Origin: Clostridia bacterium
GTDB taxonomy: Bacteria; Bacillota; Clostridia; Oscillospirales; Acutalibacteraceae
DNA: 59,875 bases
Direction: 5' to 3'
Assembly: GCA_017407755.1 (NCBI GenBank)
Contig: JAFQVY010000021.1
Location: 1-59,875, forward strand
In this document: positions 41,483 through 50,231 of the stretch, piece by piece
Position numbering within the stretch: the stretch's first letter is position 1
Layout of the letters: every line of letters starts with the position of its first letter
Notes under the pieces: model-generated
What the model was told of the DNA's origin: nothing
Database searches by the model: none
The model's input: the letters and a program-made list of their open reading frames with translations, nothing else
Position numbers and translations under genes: made by a program

Positions 41483-44409
41483 AGCGAATAGGTCTTGACG
41501 TAGGCTCTACCACCGTAAAATGTGTGGTGTTGGATGAAGAAGGCAAAATAGTTTTTTCTACATATAAACGCCATTTTTCAAAAATTTCAGAGATGACCTC
41601 AGAGCTTTTAAAAGAAGTTTTGAAAGCCACAGGTGATGAAGAAATGAGCATTGCCCTGTCAGGCTCAGCAGGCATGGGCATGGCAAACGATTTGAGTATT
41701 CCTTTTGTGCAGGAGGTTTATGCCACAAGAAATGCAGTCAAAAAGCTGTCACCTCTGACCGATGTTGTTATTGAGCTTGGCGGTGAAGATGCAAAAATTC
41801 TTTTCCTTACAGGTGGTCTTGAGGTAAGGATGAACGGTACCTGTGCAGGAGGTACAGGTGCATTTATTGACCAGATGGCTTCGCTTTTAAACGTCACTAC
41901 CGAAGACGTAAACGAGCTTGCAAAAGGCAAGGAAAAGGTATATACCATTGCCTCCCGTTGCGGCGTTTTTGCAAAAACCGACGTTCAGCCTCTTATTAAT
42001 CAGGGTGCAAGAAAAGAGGATATAAGTGCAAGTATTTTCTACGCTGTAGTTAACCAGACCGTCGGCGGACTTGCTCAGGGCAGAGAGATTAAGGGCAATA
42101 TCCTTTACTTAGGCGGCCCTCTTACCTTTATGTCAGAGCTGAGAAAAAGCTTTGACGATGTGCTGAAACTTAAGGGTGCCTTGCCCGAAAATTCGCTTTA
42201 TTTCGTAGCACTTGGTGCGGCTTATTCTTCTGCCGCAGAGGCAAAAAACATCAAAATCCTTGCAAACACCATAGAAACCTACAGTGCAAAAGCAGGATAT
42301 ACAAGCTGCCGCAGACTTTTTGAATCGGAGCAGGAGTACGCTGAATTTACAGAGCGTCACAAAAAAGCGTCAGAGGGAATTAAAGAGTTAAGCGAGCCCG
42401 AAAGTGAGATGTACCTCGGTATTGATGCAGGCTCTACAACCGTAAAATGCGTGCTTTGCTCAGAGTCGGGCGACATTTTCCGCCCTTACTATACCTCAAA
42501 CAGCGGCAATCCTGTGCCTGTTATTAAAGAATATCTCATAAATCTTTTCAAGGATTATCCCGATTTAAAAATTAAATCCTCTGCCGTAACAGGCTATGGC
42601 GAGGATATTATTAAAAGCGCTTTTCACGTAGACTACGGCATTGTTGAAACCATTGCCCACTATACCGCCGCTAAAAAGTTCAAGCCAAATGTTGACTTCA
42701 TTCTTGATATAGGCGGACAGGATATCAAATGCTTTAAAATCCGAAACGGTGCAATAGATAACATTTTCTTAAACGAAGCCTGTTCCTCAGGTTGCGGCTC
42801 TTTCTTGCAGACCTTTGCCCACGCCTTAGGCTACAGCGTTGAAGAATTTGCACGTCTGGGTCTTTTTGCCGACAGACCTGTTGATTTGGGCTCACGTTGC
42901 ACGGTGTTTATGAATAGCTCCGTTAAGCAGGCTCAAAAGGACGGTGCAACGGTTGAGAATATCTCAGCAGGACTTTCCACAAGCGTAGTTAAAAATGCAC
43001 TTTACAAGGTTATACGCTGTGCAAGAGCCGAAACTTTGGGCGAAAATATCGTAGTTCAGGGCGGTACATTTTTAAGTGATGCGGTGCTCAGAGTTTTTGA
43101 ACAGGAAATCGGCAGAGAGGTTATCAGACCTGCATATTCTGCTATTATGGGTGCTTACGGTGCCGCTTTGTATAGCCTTTCCAAGTATAAGAAAAAAAGA
43201 AGAGAAACCACGCTTATCTCACTTTCTCAGCTTCTTGACTTTAAGCATAGCGTAAAGGCGATTACCTGCCACGGTTGTGAAAACAGATGCCGTCTCACTG
43301 TAAACACATTTGGCGAAGGCGATAAGTATATTGCAGGCAACCGTTGCGACAAACCTTTGCAAAATGCAAATGGTGTAACTGTCTATAATCTTTACGAATA
43401 TAAAAACAAGCTTTTGGACTCTTTCAGAGAGCTTCCTCTAAAGGAAAATAAGCCTACTATAGGACTCCCCTTAGGACTTAATATGTACGAGCTTTTGCCT
43501 TTCTGGGCAACGTTTTTCAGCTCTCTTGGCTTTAACGTCAAGGTTTCGCCTAAGTCTAACCGCAAGCTTTATCTTAAGGGTCAGCATACAATTCCCTCTG
43601 ACACTGTCTGTTATCCTGCCAAGCTTATGCACGGGCATATTGAGGCTCTTATAGATGAAGGCGTTGATGCGCTTTTTTACCCTGATATGACCTATAACCT
43701 TGACGAGGGCTTGGGGGACAATCACTTCAACTGCCCTGTTGTTGCTTACTATCCTCAGGTTATCAAGTCAAATGTTAAGGCAATAGAAAATACGAAGTTT
43801 ATTTCTGATTTTATAGGACTTCACGACAAAAAGCAGTTCGAGGTACATATTGCTCCTATTTTAGAGAAATATTTTGGCAAATTTGATAAAAAAGATATAA
43901 AAAACGCCAGCGAAAAGGCTTACGAGGCATATTATAAATTCCTTAGCGACGTAAGAGCAAAGGCTCAGGAGTATCTTGAAATAGCTGAAAAAGAAGACTT
44001 GCCCGTAATAGTATTGTCGGGAAGACCCTATCACATCGACCCCGAAATAAACCACGGCATAGATTCGCTTATTGCAAGCGAGGGTGCAGTTGTAATTACC
44101 GAGGACTCTGTCAGCGACAGATATAAAAAGTTCAGAGTAACTGTGAGAAATCAGTGGACATACCACGCTCGTCTTTATGCCGCCGCAAAGTTTGTGGCAG
44201 AGCATAAAAGGGGACACAAGGTTAATCTGGTTCAGCTTGTATCCTTTGGTTGCGGTGTTGACGCCGTTACTACCGATGAAGCTCGCTCCATTGTAGAAGA
44301 AAGCGGGAAAATTTATACTCAGCTTAAAATTGACGAAATTTCCAATATGGGTGCTGTTAGAATCCGTATCCGCAGTCTGCTTTCGGCGGCGGCTGACAGA
44401 AATGATTAA
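41479..44409 (+). CDS. Double BadF/BcrA-type activase with C-terminal DUF2229 (COG1924 + COG3580)
   Basis: 976 residues. Two ASKHA ATPase domains: the first (about 1-255) has GLDVGSTTVKCVVLD, GTCAGGTGAF and SRCGVFAKTD, where the two Cys match the Fe-S ligands of HgdC; the second (about 312-575) has GIDAGSTTVKCVLC, NEACSSGCGSF and SRCTVFMNSS. A CxxCxxxC-like segment TCHGCENRCRL lies near 598. A DUF2229 domain (about 655-870) and an HgdB-like end follow. Together with the upstream gene it would form a complete activase/dehydratase-type electron-transfer system. In other clostridia the two parts are often one long protein. Substrate unknown. Confidence 0.85.
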   Translation: MKRIGLDVGSTTVKCVVLDEEGKIVFSTYKRHFSKISEMTSELLKEVLKATGDEEMSIALSGSAGMGMANDLSIPFVQEVYATRNAVKKLSPLTDVVIELGGEDAKILFLTGGLEVRMNGTCAGGTGAFIDQMASLLNVTTEDVNELAKGKEKVYTIASRCGVFAKTDVQPLINQGARKEDISASIFYAVVNQTVGGLAQGREIKGNILYLGGPLTFMSELRKSFDDVLKLKGALPENSLYFVALGAAYSSAAEAKNIKILANTIETYSAKAGYTSCRRLFESEQEYAEFTERHKKASEGIKELSEPESEMYLGIDAGSTTVKCVLCSESGDIFRPYYTSNSGNPVPVIKEYLINLFKDYPDLKIKSSAVTGYGEDIIKSAFHVDYGIVETIAHYTAAKKFKPNVDFILDIGGQDIKCFKIRNGAIDNIFLNEACSSGCGSFLQTFAHALGYSVEEFARLGLFADRPVDLGSRCTVFMNSSVKQAQKDGATVENISAGLSTSVVKNALYKVIRCARAETLGENIVVQGGTFLSDAVLRVFEQEIGREVIRPAYSAIMGAYGAALYSLSKYKKKRRETTLISLSQLLDFKHSVKAITCHGCENRCRLTVNTFGEGDKYIAGNRCDKPLQNANGVTVYNLYEYKNKLLDSFRELPLKENKPTIGLPLGLNMYELLPFWATFFSSLGFNVKVSPKSNRKLYLKGQHTIPSDTVCYPAKLMHGHIEALIDEGVDALFYPDMTYNLDEGLGDNHFNCPVVAYYPQVIKSNVKAIENTKFISDFIGLHDKKQFEVHIAPILEKYFGKFDKKDIKNASEKAYEAYYKFLSDVRAKAQEYLEIAEKEDLPVIVLSGRPYHIDPEINHGIDSLIASEGAVVITEDSVSDRYKKFRVTVRNQWTYHARLYAAAKFVAEHKRGHKVNLVQLVSFGCGVDAVTTDEARSIVEESGKIYTQLKIDEISNMGAVRIRIRSLLSAAADRND

Positions 44410-44461
44410 ACAAAGGCTTTTTCAGGCATAAAATATGTTAAAAATAATATCTCTTTTTCTG

Positions 44462-44490
44462 TTGACAAGAGGGTGAAAAAGGGGTATTAT
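44462..44490 (+). promoter_or_regulatory. Promoter of the cation:proton antiporter gene
   Basis: TTGACA (44462-44467), 17-nt spacer, TATTAT (44485-44490). The start near 44497 excludes the upstream GTG at 44498 as an initiation codon. Confidence 0.75.
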
Positions 44491-44536
44491 TTCGTGGGTG
44501 AAAAATCCGAATTTTTTAGAAATCAGGGGATATATA

Positions 44537-45823
44537 ATGACAAATGTAGTGCTTTGTCTTGGCGTAGCAATACTTGTTGGACTTTTGATGACAAGAATTT
44601 GCAAACCCTTAGGACTTCCTGCTGTTACAGGTTATCTTGTGGCGGGTATATTGATAGGCCCTTATTGCTTGGGTCAGTTAGGTATTGAAGGCTTAGGTTT
44701 TGTCAGCCTTCACTACGTTGAAAGTCTTTCTGTTATCTGCGACGTTGCCTTAGGCTTTATTGCTTTTACAATCGGCAATGAGTTCAGAGTTTCGCAGGTT
44801 AAAGCAATCGGTAAGCAGGCGGCTATTGTTTCCACTTCGGCTGCTGTTTTGGCTACAATTTTAGTTGGCGGCGGACTTGTTGGTCTTCACTTTATAATGC
44901 CCGATGTTGTAAGCATTCCCACGGCACTTATTATGGGTGCTATTGCGGCGGCTACTGCTCCTGCGGCAACACTTATGGTAATCAAGCAGTATAAGGCAAA
45001 AGGCCCTGTTACTACCATACTTTTGCCTGTTGTTGCACTTGACGATGCTATCGGTCTTGTTATTTTTGCAGTGTGCTTTGGTGCGGCAAAGGCGGTTGCT
45101 ACAGGTCACCTCAATGTGCTTTCGTTGGTGCTTGAGCCTATTATCGAAATCGTTGCTTCTCTCTTGGTAGGTTCTTTATTAGGTGCAGCTCTTGCTTTTG
45201 TTGAGCGTTTCTTCCACTCAAGAAGCAAGCGACTCTCTTTAACAGTTGCATTTGTGCTTTTGGGCGTTGCCATTTCTACTCTTAAATTTAATATAGGCAC
45301 AGTTCACGTTGGTTTTTCGTCACTTCTTCTTTGTATGATGATGGGTACAGTTTTCTGTAACCTTTGCGATTTTTCAGAAGAGCTTATGGACAGACTGGAC
45401 CGCTGGACCGGCCCCTTGTTTGCACTTTTCTTCGTAATTTCCGGTGCCGAGCTTGAGCTTTCAATCTTTACTAAATGGACAGTTGTTCTTGTTGGTGTTG
45501 CTTACATTGTGCTTCGTTGCCTCGGTAAATACTTCGGTTCTTACTTCAGTGCTAAGCTTACAAAGTGCGATGAAAATATTACCAAGTACCTTGGTATCAC
45601 ACTTTTCCCTCAGGCAGGCGTTGCTTTGGGTATGATGTCTGTTGTTGCGGCATCAACTGAGTTTCACGGAACAGAGGAGGTTGAAATTATCAGAAACCTC
45701 ACCCTGTTCTCTGTAATGATTTATGAGCTTGTAGGTCCTATGATGACCAAAATTTCCCTTACAAAAGCAGGTGAAATCAATCCTGAACATAGAAAATCCT
45801 CCCGTGGAGTTATGCACAAATAA
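44537..45823 (+). CDS. CPA2-type cation:proton antiporter
   Basis: 428 residues, about twelve to thirteen TM segments. LGLPAVTGYLVAGILIGPYC (about 25-44), GFIAFTIGNEFRV, ATAPAATLMVIKQY and VVALDDAIGLVIFAV (about 165-179, with the paired Asp used for ion binding) match the Na+(K+)/H+ antiporter family (Kef/NapA fold). No TrkA-N or USP domain is attached. It exports Na+ or K+ in exchange for protons at the cytoplasmic membrane. RBS AGGGGAT before ATG 44537. Monocistronic. Confidence 0.88.
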   Translation: MTNVVLCLGVAILVGLLMTRICKPLGLPAVTGYLVAGILIGPYCLGQLGIEGLGFVSLHYVESLSVICDVALGFIAFTIGNEFRVSQVKAIGKQAAIVSTSAAVLATILVGGGLVGLHFIMPDVVSIPTALIMGAIAAATAPAATLMVIKQYKAKGPVTTILLPVVALDDAIGLVIFAVCFGAAKAVATGHLNVLSLVLEPIIEIVASLLVGSLLGAALAFVERFFHSRSKRLSLTVAFVLLGVAISTLKFNIGTVHVGFSSLLLCMMMGTVFCNLCDFSEELMDRLDRWTGPLFALFFVISGAELELSIFTKWTVVLVGVAYIVLRCLGKYFGSYFSAKLTKCDENITKYLGITLFPQAGVALGMMSVVAASTEFHGTEEVEIIRNLTLFSVMIYELVGPMMTKISLTKAGEINPEHRKSSRGVMHK

Positions 45824-45830
45824 AACTTTT

Positions 45831-45862
45831 TGCCCCTATGAGCCTTTCATAGGGGCATTTTT
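45831..45862 (+). terminator. Terminator after the antiporter gene
   Basis: TGCCCCTATGA and TCATAGGGGCA around a 5-nt loop, followed by TTTTTG. Confidence 0.9.
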
Positions 45863-45955
45863 GCAGTCAATTTTAATAATAATGTTAAAAACTTGATGTA
45901 ACAATAGGGCAATTTGGAGATTATTGGGAATTAAGGCGTAAAGTGTAAAAATCAC

Positions 45956-45985
45956 TTGACAATTGACTTGTAAATGGAGTAAAAT
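45956..45985 (+). promoter_or_regulatory. Promoter of the T-box-controlled operon
   Basis: TTGACA (45956-45961), 18-nt spacer, TAAAAT (45980-45985). The start near 45992 gives a leader of about 300 nt. The stretch 45863-45955 before it shows nothing else I can name. Confidence 0.75.
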
Positions 45986-46018
45986 AAATCTAATTTATTT
46001 CATAATATATAAGTATAA

Positions 46019-46260
46019 ATGCAGTGACGGAGAATAGCTTTTCCAAATAGTTTTACAGAGAGCCCGTGTATGCTGAAATCGGGCAAACTTAAGTTTAGCT
46101 TCTCACTCCTGAGCAGGGATACTCAAAGGTCAGGTCTTAGTAGGTATTCTCGGTTTGCCGCCGTTAATGGCAAAGAGTGGTTGTCTTTTAGACAGCAATA
46201 CGGGTGGTACCGCGGTTTATTATCGTCCCGAAGCAGTGCTTCAGGGGCGTTATTTTTTTA
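46019..46260 (+). ncRNA. T-box riboswitch leader, specifier probably CUC (Leu)
   Basis: Hallmarks in order: GACGGAG (stem I base), AGAGAGCC-CG...GCTGAAA-TCGGGC (AG bulge and apical loop, 46055-46084), a stem III-like hairpin (TTGTCTTTTAGACAGCAA), the T-box sequence GGGTGGTACCGCGG (46202-46215) and a terminator (CGTCCC-GAAGC/GCTTC-AGGGGCG, 46225-46250, then a T-run). GGAG (46029-46032) pairs with CTCC (46106-46109) and GCT (46037-46039) with AGC (46097-46099). This leaves TTCTCA in the specifier loop, where CTC followed by A (46102-46105) is the best codon. Uncharged tRNA-Leu would then allow read-through into the downstream genes. Confidence 0.9.
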
Positions 46261-46289
46261 TATTTCATTTAGCAAGGAGACAAGAGAAA

Positions 46290-47696
46290 ATGAAACAGGT
46301 AAGAATTTCTGACGTAACTTTAAGGGAGGGCACAACCCACAAGGGCGCAACCTTAAGCTTCAAGGAAAAAATCGAGATTGCTAAGCTTCTTGACAAGCTT
46401 AACACCGACGTTATTGAAATGGCGGCTATTGAAAATACTGCCACAGATACTCTCCTGCTAAAAACTCTATCTTCTCTCCTTAAAAAATCTCAGCTTGCAG
46501 TAGTTGCAGGTACCACAAAAGAACAGATTGACAAGACGGTTTCTGCTTTAAGTGAAGCAAAAAGCAAGAGACTTATTGTTTCGCTTCCCACATCCAATGT
46601 GAGAATGGAATACATAAGTCACTTTAAGCCTGCTGCAATGCTTGAAAAAATCAAAGAGCTTGTGTCTTATGCCGCAAGTGTTTGCGATTTTGTTGAGTTT
46701 GAGGCAGAGGACGCTACAAGAAGCGAAAAAGACTTTTTGGCAAAGGCTATAAATACAGCCATAAAAGCAGGTGCAAAGGCAGTTACAATTTGCGACACAG
46801 CCTCAGCTACTGTTCCTGATGAGCTTGAAGCTCTTATTAACGGGCTTAATGAGGCAGTCCCCGGTCTTAAGGAAGTTGAGCTTGGCATAGCCGCTTACAA
46901 TGAGCTTGGTATGGCAAACGCCTGTGCACTTTCTGCATTTAAGTGCGGTGCGGTTTATGTAAAAACCGCTATGGCAAACACTAAGCTTAATTCTACCGAA
47001 AGCTTTGTTCACCTTATCCGTTTAAGAGGCGAGCAGGCGGGTATAGGCGTTGGTCTTAATGTAACCGAGCTTGTAAGAACTGCAACCCAGATTAAAACAA
47101 TTGCCAAATCCCGTCGCAGTGACACAACACCCTTTGATAACAAAATTGGCGAGGGTAAGGATGTTGTTATAAGCAAGGATAGCGATATTTCCGAATTAAG
47201 CAAGGCTATTAAAGAACTTGGCTACACACTTACAGATGATGATACCGCAAAGGTTTACGAAGCATTCCTTTTAACCGCCGCAAAAAAAGAGGTTGGTGCT
47301 AAGGAGCTTGAGGCTATTGTTGCTTCCGAAGCTTTACAGGTGCCTCCCACATATAAACTCATAAGCTATGCAGTTAACTGCAGTAATGTTATTGCTCCTA
47401 CTGCACATATTGTGGTAGAGAAAAAAGGCGAGGAGCTTTGCGGACTTTCCACAGGTGACGGCCCAATTGATGCCGCACTTTTAGCATTAGAGCAGATTGT
47501 AGGCTGTCACTACGAGCTTGATGATTTCCAGATTCAGGCAGTAACAGAGGGCAGAGAGGCAATGGGCGAGGCTATTATCAAGCTTCGTTTTGAGGGCGTG
47601 CTTTACTCAGGCCGCGGTATTTCTACCGACATTATGGGTGCAAGCATTAAGGCTTACCTCAACGCTCTTAACAAAATTGTATACGAGGAGGACTAA
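46290..47696 (+). CDS. LeuA-like protein with altered active site and LeuA regulatory domain
   Basis: 468 residues from ATG 46290 (AAGGAG upstream); the longer frame from 46155 runs through the T-box. Residues 1-270 form an HMGL/2-isopropylmalate synthase-like barrel (SDVTLREGTTHKG, FVEFEAEDATRSEKDFL, TICDTASATVPDE). The LeuA allosteric/dimer domain is at about 355-466 (IVVEKKGEELCGLSTGDGPI). Key changes: TLRD is TLRE, the metal-binding HxHND is AAYNE, and the GxGERAGN loop is missing. A standard 2-isopropylmalate synthase activity is therefore doubtful. The T-box tuned to leucine and the leucine-sensing domain link it to branched-chain metabolism. The stop is 2 nt before the next start. Confidence 0.8.
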   Translation: MKQVRISDVTLREGTTHKGATLSFKEKIEIAKLLDKLNTDVIEMAAIENTATDTLLLKTLSSLLKKSQLAVVAGTTKEQIDKTVSALSEAKSKRLIVSLPTSNVRMEYISHFKPAAMLEKIKELVSYAASVCDFVEFEAEDATRSEKDFLAKAINTAIKAGAKAVTICDTASATVPDELEALINGLNEAVPGLKEVELGIAAYNELGMANACALSAFKCGAVYVKTAMANTKLNSTESFVHLIRLRGEQAGIGVGLNVTELVRTATQIKTIAKSRRSDTTPFDNKIGEGKDVVISKDSDISELSKAIKELGYTLTDDDTAKVYEAFLLTAAKKEVGAKELEAIVASEALQVPPTYKLISYAVNCSNVIAPTAHIVVEKKGEELCGLSTGDGPIDAALLALEQIVGCHYELDDFQIQAVTEGREAMGEAIIKLRFEGVLYSGRGISTDIMGASIKAYLNALNKIVYEED

Positions 47697-47698
47697 GA

Positions 47699-50218
47699 GT
47701 GAAATTATCTTTCTCTACAAACGGTTGGAACGGCTTTACTTGGGAAGACTTTTACACCATGGCAAAGGATTTGGGCTTTGAGGGCATTGAAATCCACGAC
47801 GTAAGCAATCAGGCTTTTCAGGGTGTAAACGGTCCTTTAAAGAAAGAAAACCTTTCCAAAACCGCCAGAAAATTAGCTAATTTAGGACTTTCTCTGCCTT
47901 GTGTGAATGTTCTTTCAGATATTTCAAAGGCAGAAAATAAAGACGATAATATAACAGAGATTATTGAGCATATTGAGCTTGCAAAAAAGCTTAATTGCCC
48001 TTATGTACGACTCAGAGCAGGGGAGGAAAGCACAAGCGAAACCGATGACACCTGTGCTGAGGTGCTTCGTAAAATTAAGGACTTTGCAGAGGAAACAGGA
48101 GTAGTAGTCCTTGTGGAAACTGTTGGCGTTTATGCTGATACAAAGCGTCTTTCAAACCTTTTAAACCGCTTTGCCTGTGACAACATTTCGGCACTTTGGG
48201 ATTTTAACCACCCCTACAGAAACGGCGAAAGCCCCGAAACCACTATCACAAACTTAGGTGCTTATGTAAAGCATGTTCATATCAAAGACTCTGCCGCTGT
48301 GGACGGCTCTTTTGAGTACCGTCTTATGGGCGAGGGCGATATGCCCATTGACCGAATGATGCTCTCTCTTCGCTCAATTAACTACGAAGGCTTTATTTCT
48401 TTCGAGTGGCGAAGCGAGTGGATTGAAGAAATCGGCGACGCAGGTATTGTGTTCCCGCATTTTATCAATTATATGAGCCGCTTTGAAAGTGCAAAAACTA
48501 CCACCGATACCCTTTACGACAACAAGGCTAAAACAGGTAAGTTTGTATGGAAAAAGGAAACCCTTATAACCAAAACCTTCCCTGAGGTTTTAGATAAAAT
48601 GGCTGACCTTTTCCCTGACCAGTACGCTTTCAGATATACAACCCTTGACTATACCCGTACATACTCACAGTTCAGAGACGATGTTGACGAGTTTGCCCGT
48701 ACTCTTATTGCTCTTGGCGTAAAAGCAGGTGATAAGGTTGCTATCTGGGCAACAAATATTCCCCAGTGGTTTGTTACTTTCTGGGCAACAACAAAAATCG
48801 GTGCGGTTCTGGTTACTGTAAACACAGCTTACAAAATCCACGAGGCTGAGTACCTTTTCCGCCAGTCTGATACTCATACACTGGTTATGATTGAAAATAA
48901 CCGCGACTCCGACTATGCCGCAATTATTCAGGAGCTTTGCCCTGAGCTTAAAAACACTAAGCCCGGTGAACCTTTACATTCAAGAAGACTTCCTTTCCTG
49001 AGAAACGTTATTACCGTAGGTTTTTCAATGCAGGGTTGTCTTACCTGGGAGCAGTCCTTGGGACTTTCCTCAAAAGTTCCTCAGGAGGAAGTAAGAAGAC
49101 GTGCTTCTTTAATTGACCCTAACGACGTGTGTAATATGCAGTACACCTCAGGAACCACAGGCTTCCCCAAGGGTGTAATGCTTACTCATTACAATATCGT
49201 AAATAACGGCAAGTGCATCGGCGACAGAATGGATCTTTCCACCGCCGACAGAATGATGATTCAGGTGCCTATGTTCCATTGCTTCGGAATGGTGCTTTCT
49301 ATGACAGCGGCAATGACTCACGGCGCAACTCTTTCACCGATTCCTTACTTCTCACCCAAGAATTCCTTGGCTTGCATAAATAACGAAAGAATCACCTGTT
49401 TTCACGGTGTTCCTACAATGTTTATTGCTCTTTTGGAGCACGAGGACTTTGAAAAAACCGACTTTTCTTATGTGCGCACAGGTATTATGGCAGGTTCACC
49501 CTGTCCTATAGCTGTTATGGAAGACGTAGTTAAGAAGATGAATATGTCTGAGATTACCATTGTTTTCGGTCAGACAGAGTCATCCCCCGGTTGCACAATG
49601 AGCTCAACTGATGACCCCCTTGACGTACGAGTGGGCACCGTTGGCAGACCCTTGCCCCAGATTGAGTGTAAAATCGTTGACCCCGAAACAGGGGAGGAAA
49701 TGCCCGACGGTGAGATTGGCGAGTTTGTGGCACGTGGCTACAACATTATGAAGGGCTACTATAAAATGCCTCAGGCAACTGCGGCGGCTATTGATAGTGA
49801 AGGCTGGCTTCACACGGGAGACCTTGCCTGCAGAACTTTAGACGGCAACTTCCGTATTACAGGCAGACTTAAGGATATGATTATCCGCGGCGGTGAAAAT
49901 ATTTACCCCAAAGAAATCGAGGAGTTTATTTATACTCACCCGTCTGTTAGCGACGTGCAGGTTATCGGTGTCCCCGACGAGCAGTACGGCGAAGAAATTA
50001 TGGCTTGCATTATTCTTAAAGAGGGCGAAACCCTTACTGAAGCCGACGTCAAGAAGTATGTTCTTGACCACATGGCAAAGCATAAGGTGCCTAAATACAT
50101 TGATTTTGTTGAAGGCTTCCCTATGAACGATGCAGGTAAAATCCTCAAGTACAAAATGCGTGAGGAAGCAGTAAAGAAATACAATTTATCTAAAGCAGAT
50201 AAAATAGAAACAGCTTAA
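47699..50218 (+). CDS. Fusion: sugar-isomerase-like TIM barrel + AMP-forming acyl-CoA synthetase
   Basis: 839 residues starting with GTG (GAGGAGG upstream). Residues 1-265 are an AP-endonuclease-2/xylose-isomerase-like barrel with an intact set of metal ligands: LVETVG (Glu), LWDFNHPY (Asp, His), HVHIKD (His) and FEWRSEW (Glu). Residues about 290-830 are an ANL acyl-CoA ligase with YTSGTTGFPKGVMLTH, FGQTES, HTGDLA, GRLKDMIIRGGENIYP and the C-terminal catalytic Lys in AGKILKYKM. It would activate a fatty acid to acyl-CoA. The role of the barrel is unknown. It lies between the LeuA-like gene and ilvE under the T-box, so branched short-chain acids are plausible substrates. Confidence 0.85.
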   Translation: MKLSFSTNGWNGFTWEDFYTMAKDLGFEGIEIHDVSNQAFQGVNGPLKKENLSKTARKLANLGLSLPCVNVLSDISKAENKDDNITEIIEHIELAKKLNCPYVRLRAGEESTSETDDTCAEVLRKIKDFAEETGVVVLVETVGVYADTKRLSNLLNRFACDNISALWDFNHPYRNGESPETTITNLGAYVKHVHIKDSAAVDGSFEYRLMGEGDMPIDRMMLSLRSINYEGFISFEWRSEWIEEIGDAGIVFPHFINYMSRFESAKTTTDTLYDNKAKTGKFVWKKETLITKTFPEVLDKMADLFPDQYAFRYTTLDYTRTYSQFRDDVDEFARTLIALGVKAGDKVAIWATNIPQWFVTFWATTKIGAVLVTVNTAYKIHEAEYLFRQSDTHTLVMIENNRDSDYAAIIQELCPELKNTKPGEPLHSRRLPFLRNVITVGFSMQGCLTWEQSLGLSSKVPQEEVRRRASLIDPNDVCNMQYTSGTTGFPKGVMLTHYNIVNNGKCIGDRMDLSTADRMMIQVPMFHCFGMVLSMTAAMTHGATLSPIPYFSPKNSLACINNERITCFHGVPTMFIALLEHEDFEKTDFSYVRTGIMAGSPCPIAVMEDVVKKMNMSEITIVFGQTESSPGCTMSSTDDPLDVRVGTVGRPLPQIECKIVDPETGEEMPDGEIGEFVARGYNIMKGYYKMPQATAAAIDSEGWLHTGDLACRTLDGNFRITGRLKDMIIRGGENIYPKEIEEFIYTHPSVSDVQVIGVPDEQYGEEIMACIILKEGETLTEADVKKYVLDHMAKHKVPKYIDFVEGFPMNDAGKILKYKMREEAVKKYNLSKADKIETA

Positions 50219-50231
50219 AGGAGAGAATATT

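Noticed and set aside
46155-46289. N-terminal extension of the LeuA-like protein
   Set aside because: This open frame runs through the T-box sequence and its terminator; the RBS and ATG at 46290 are the real start.
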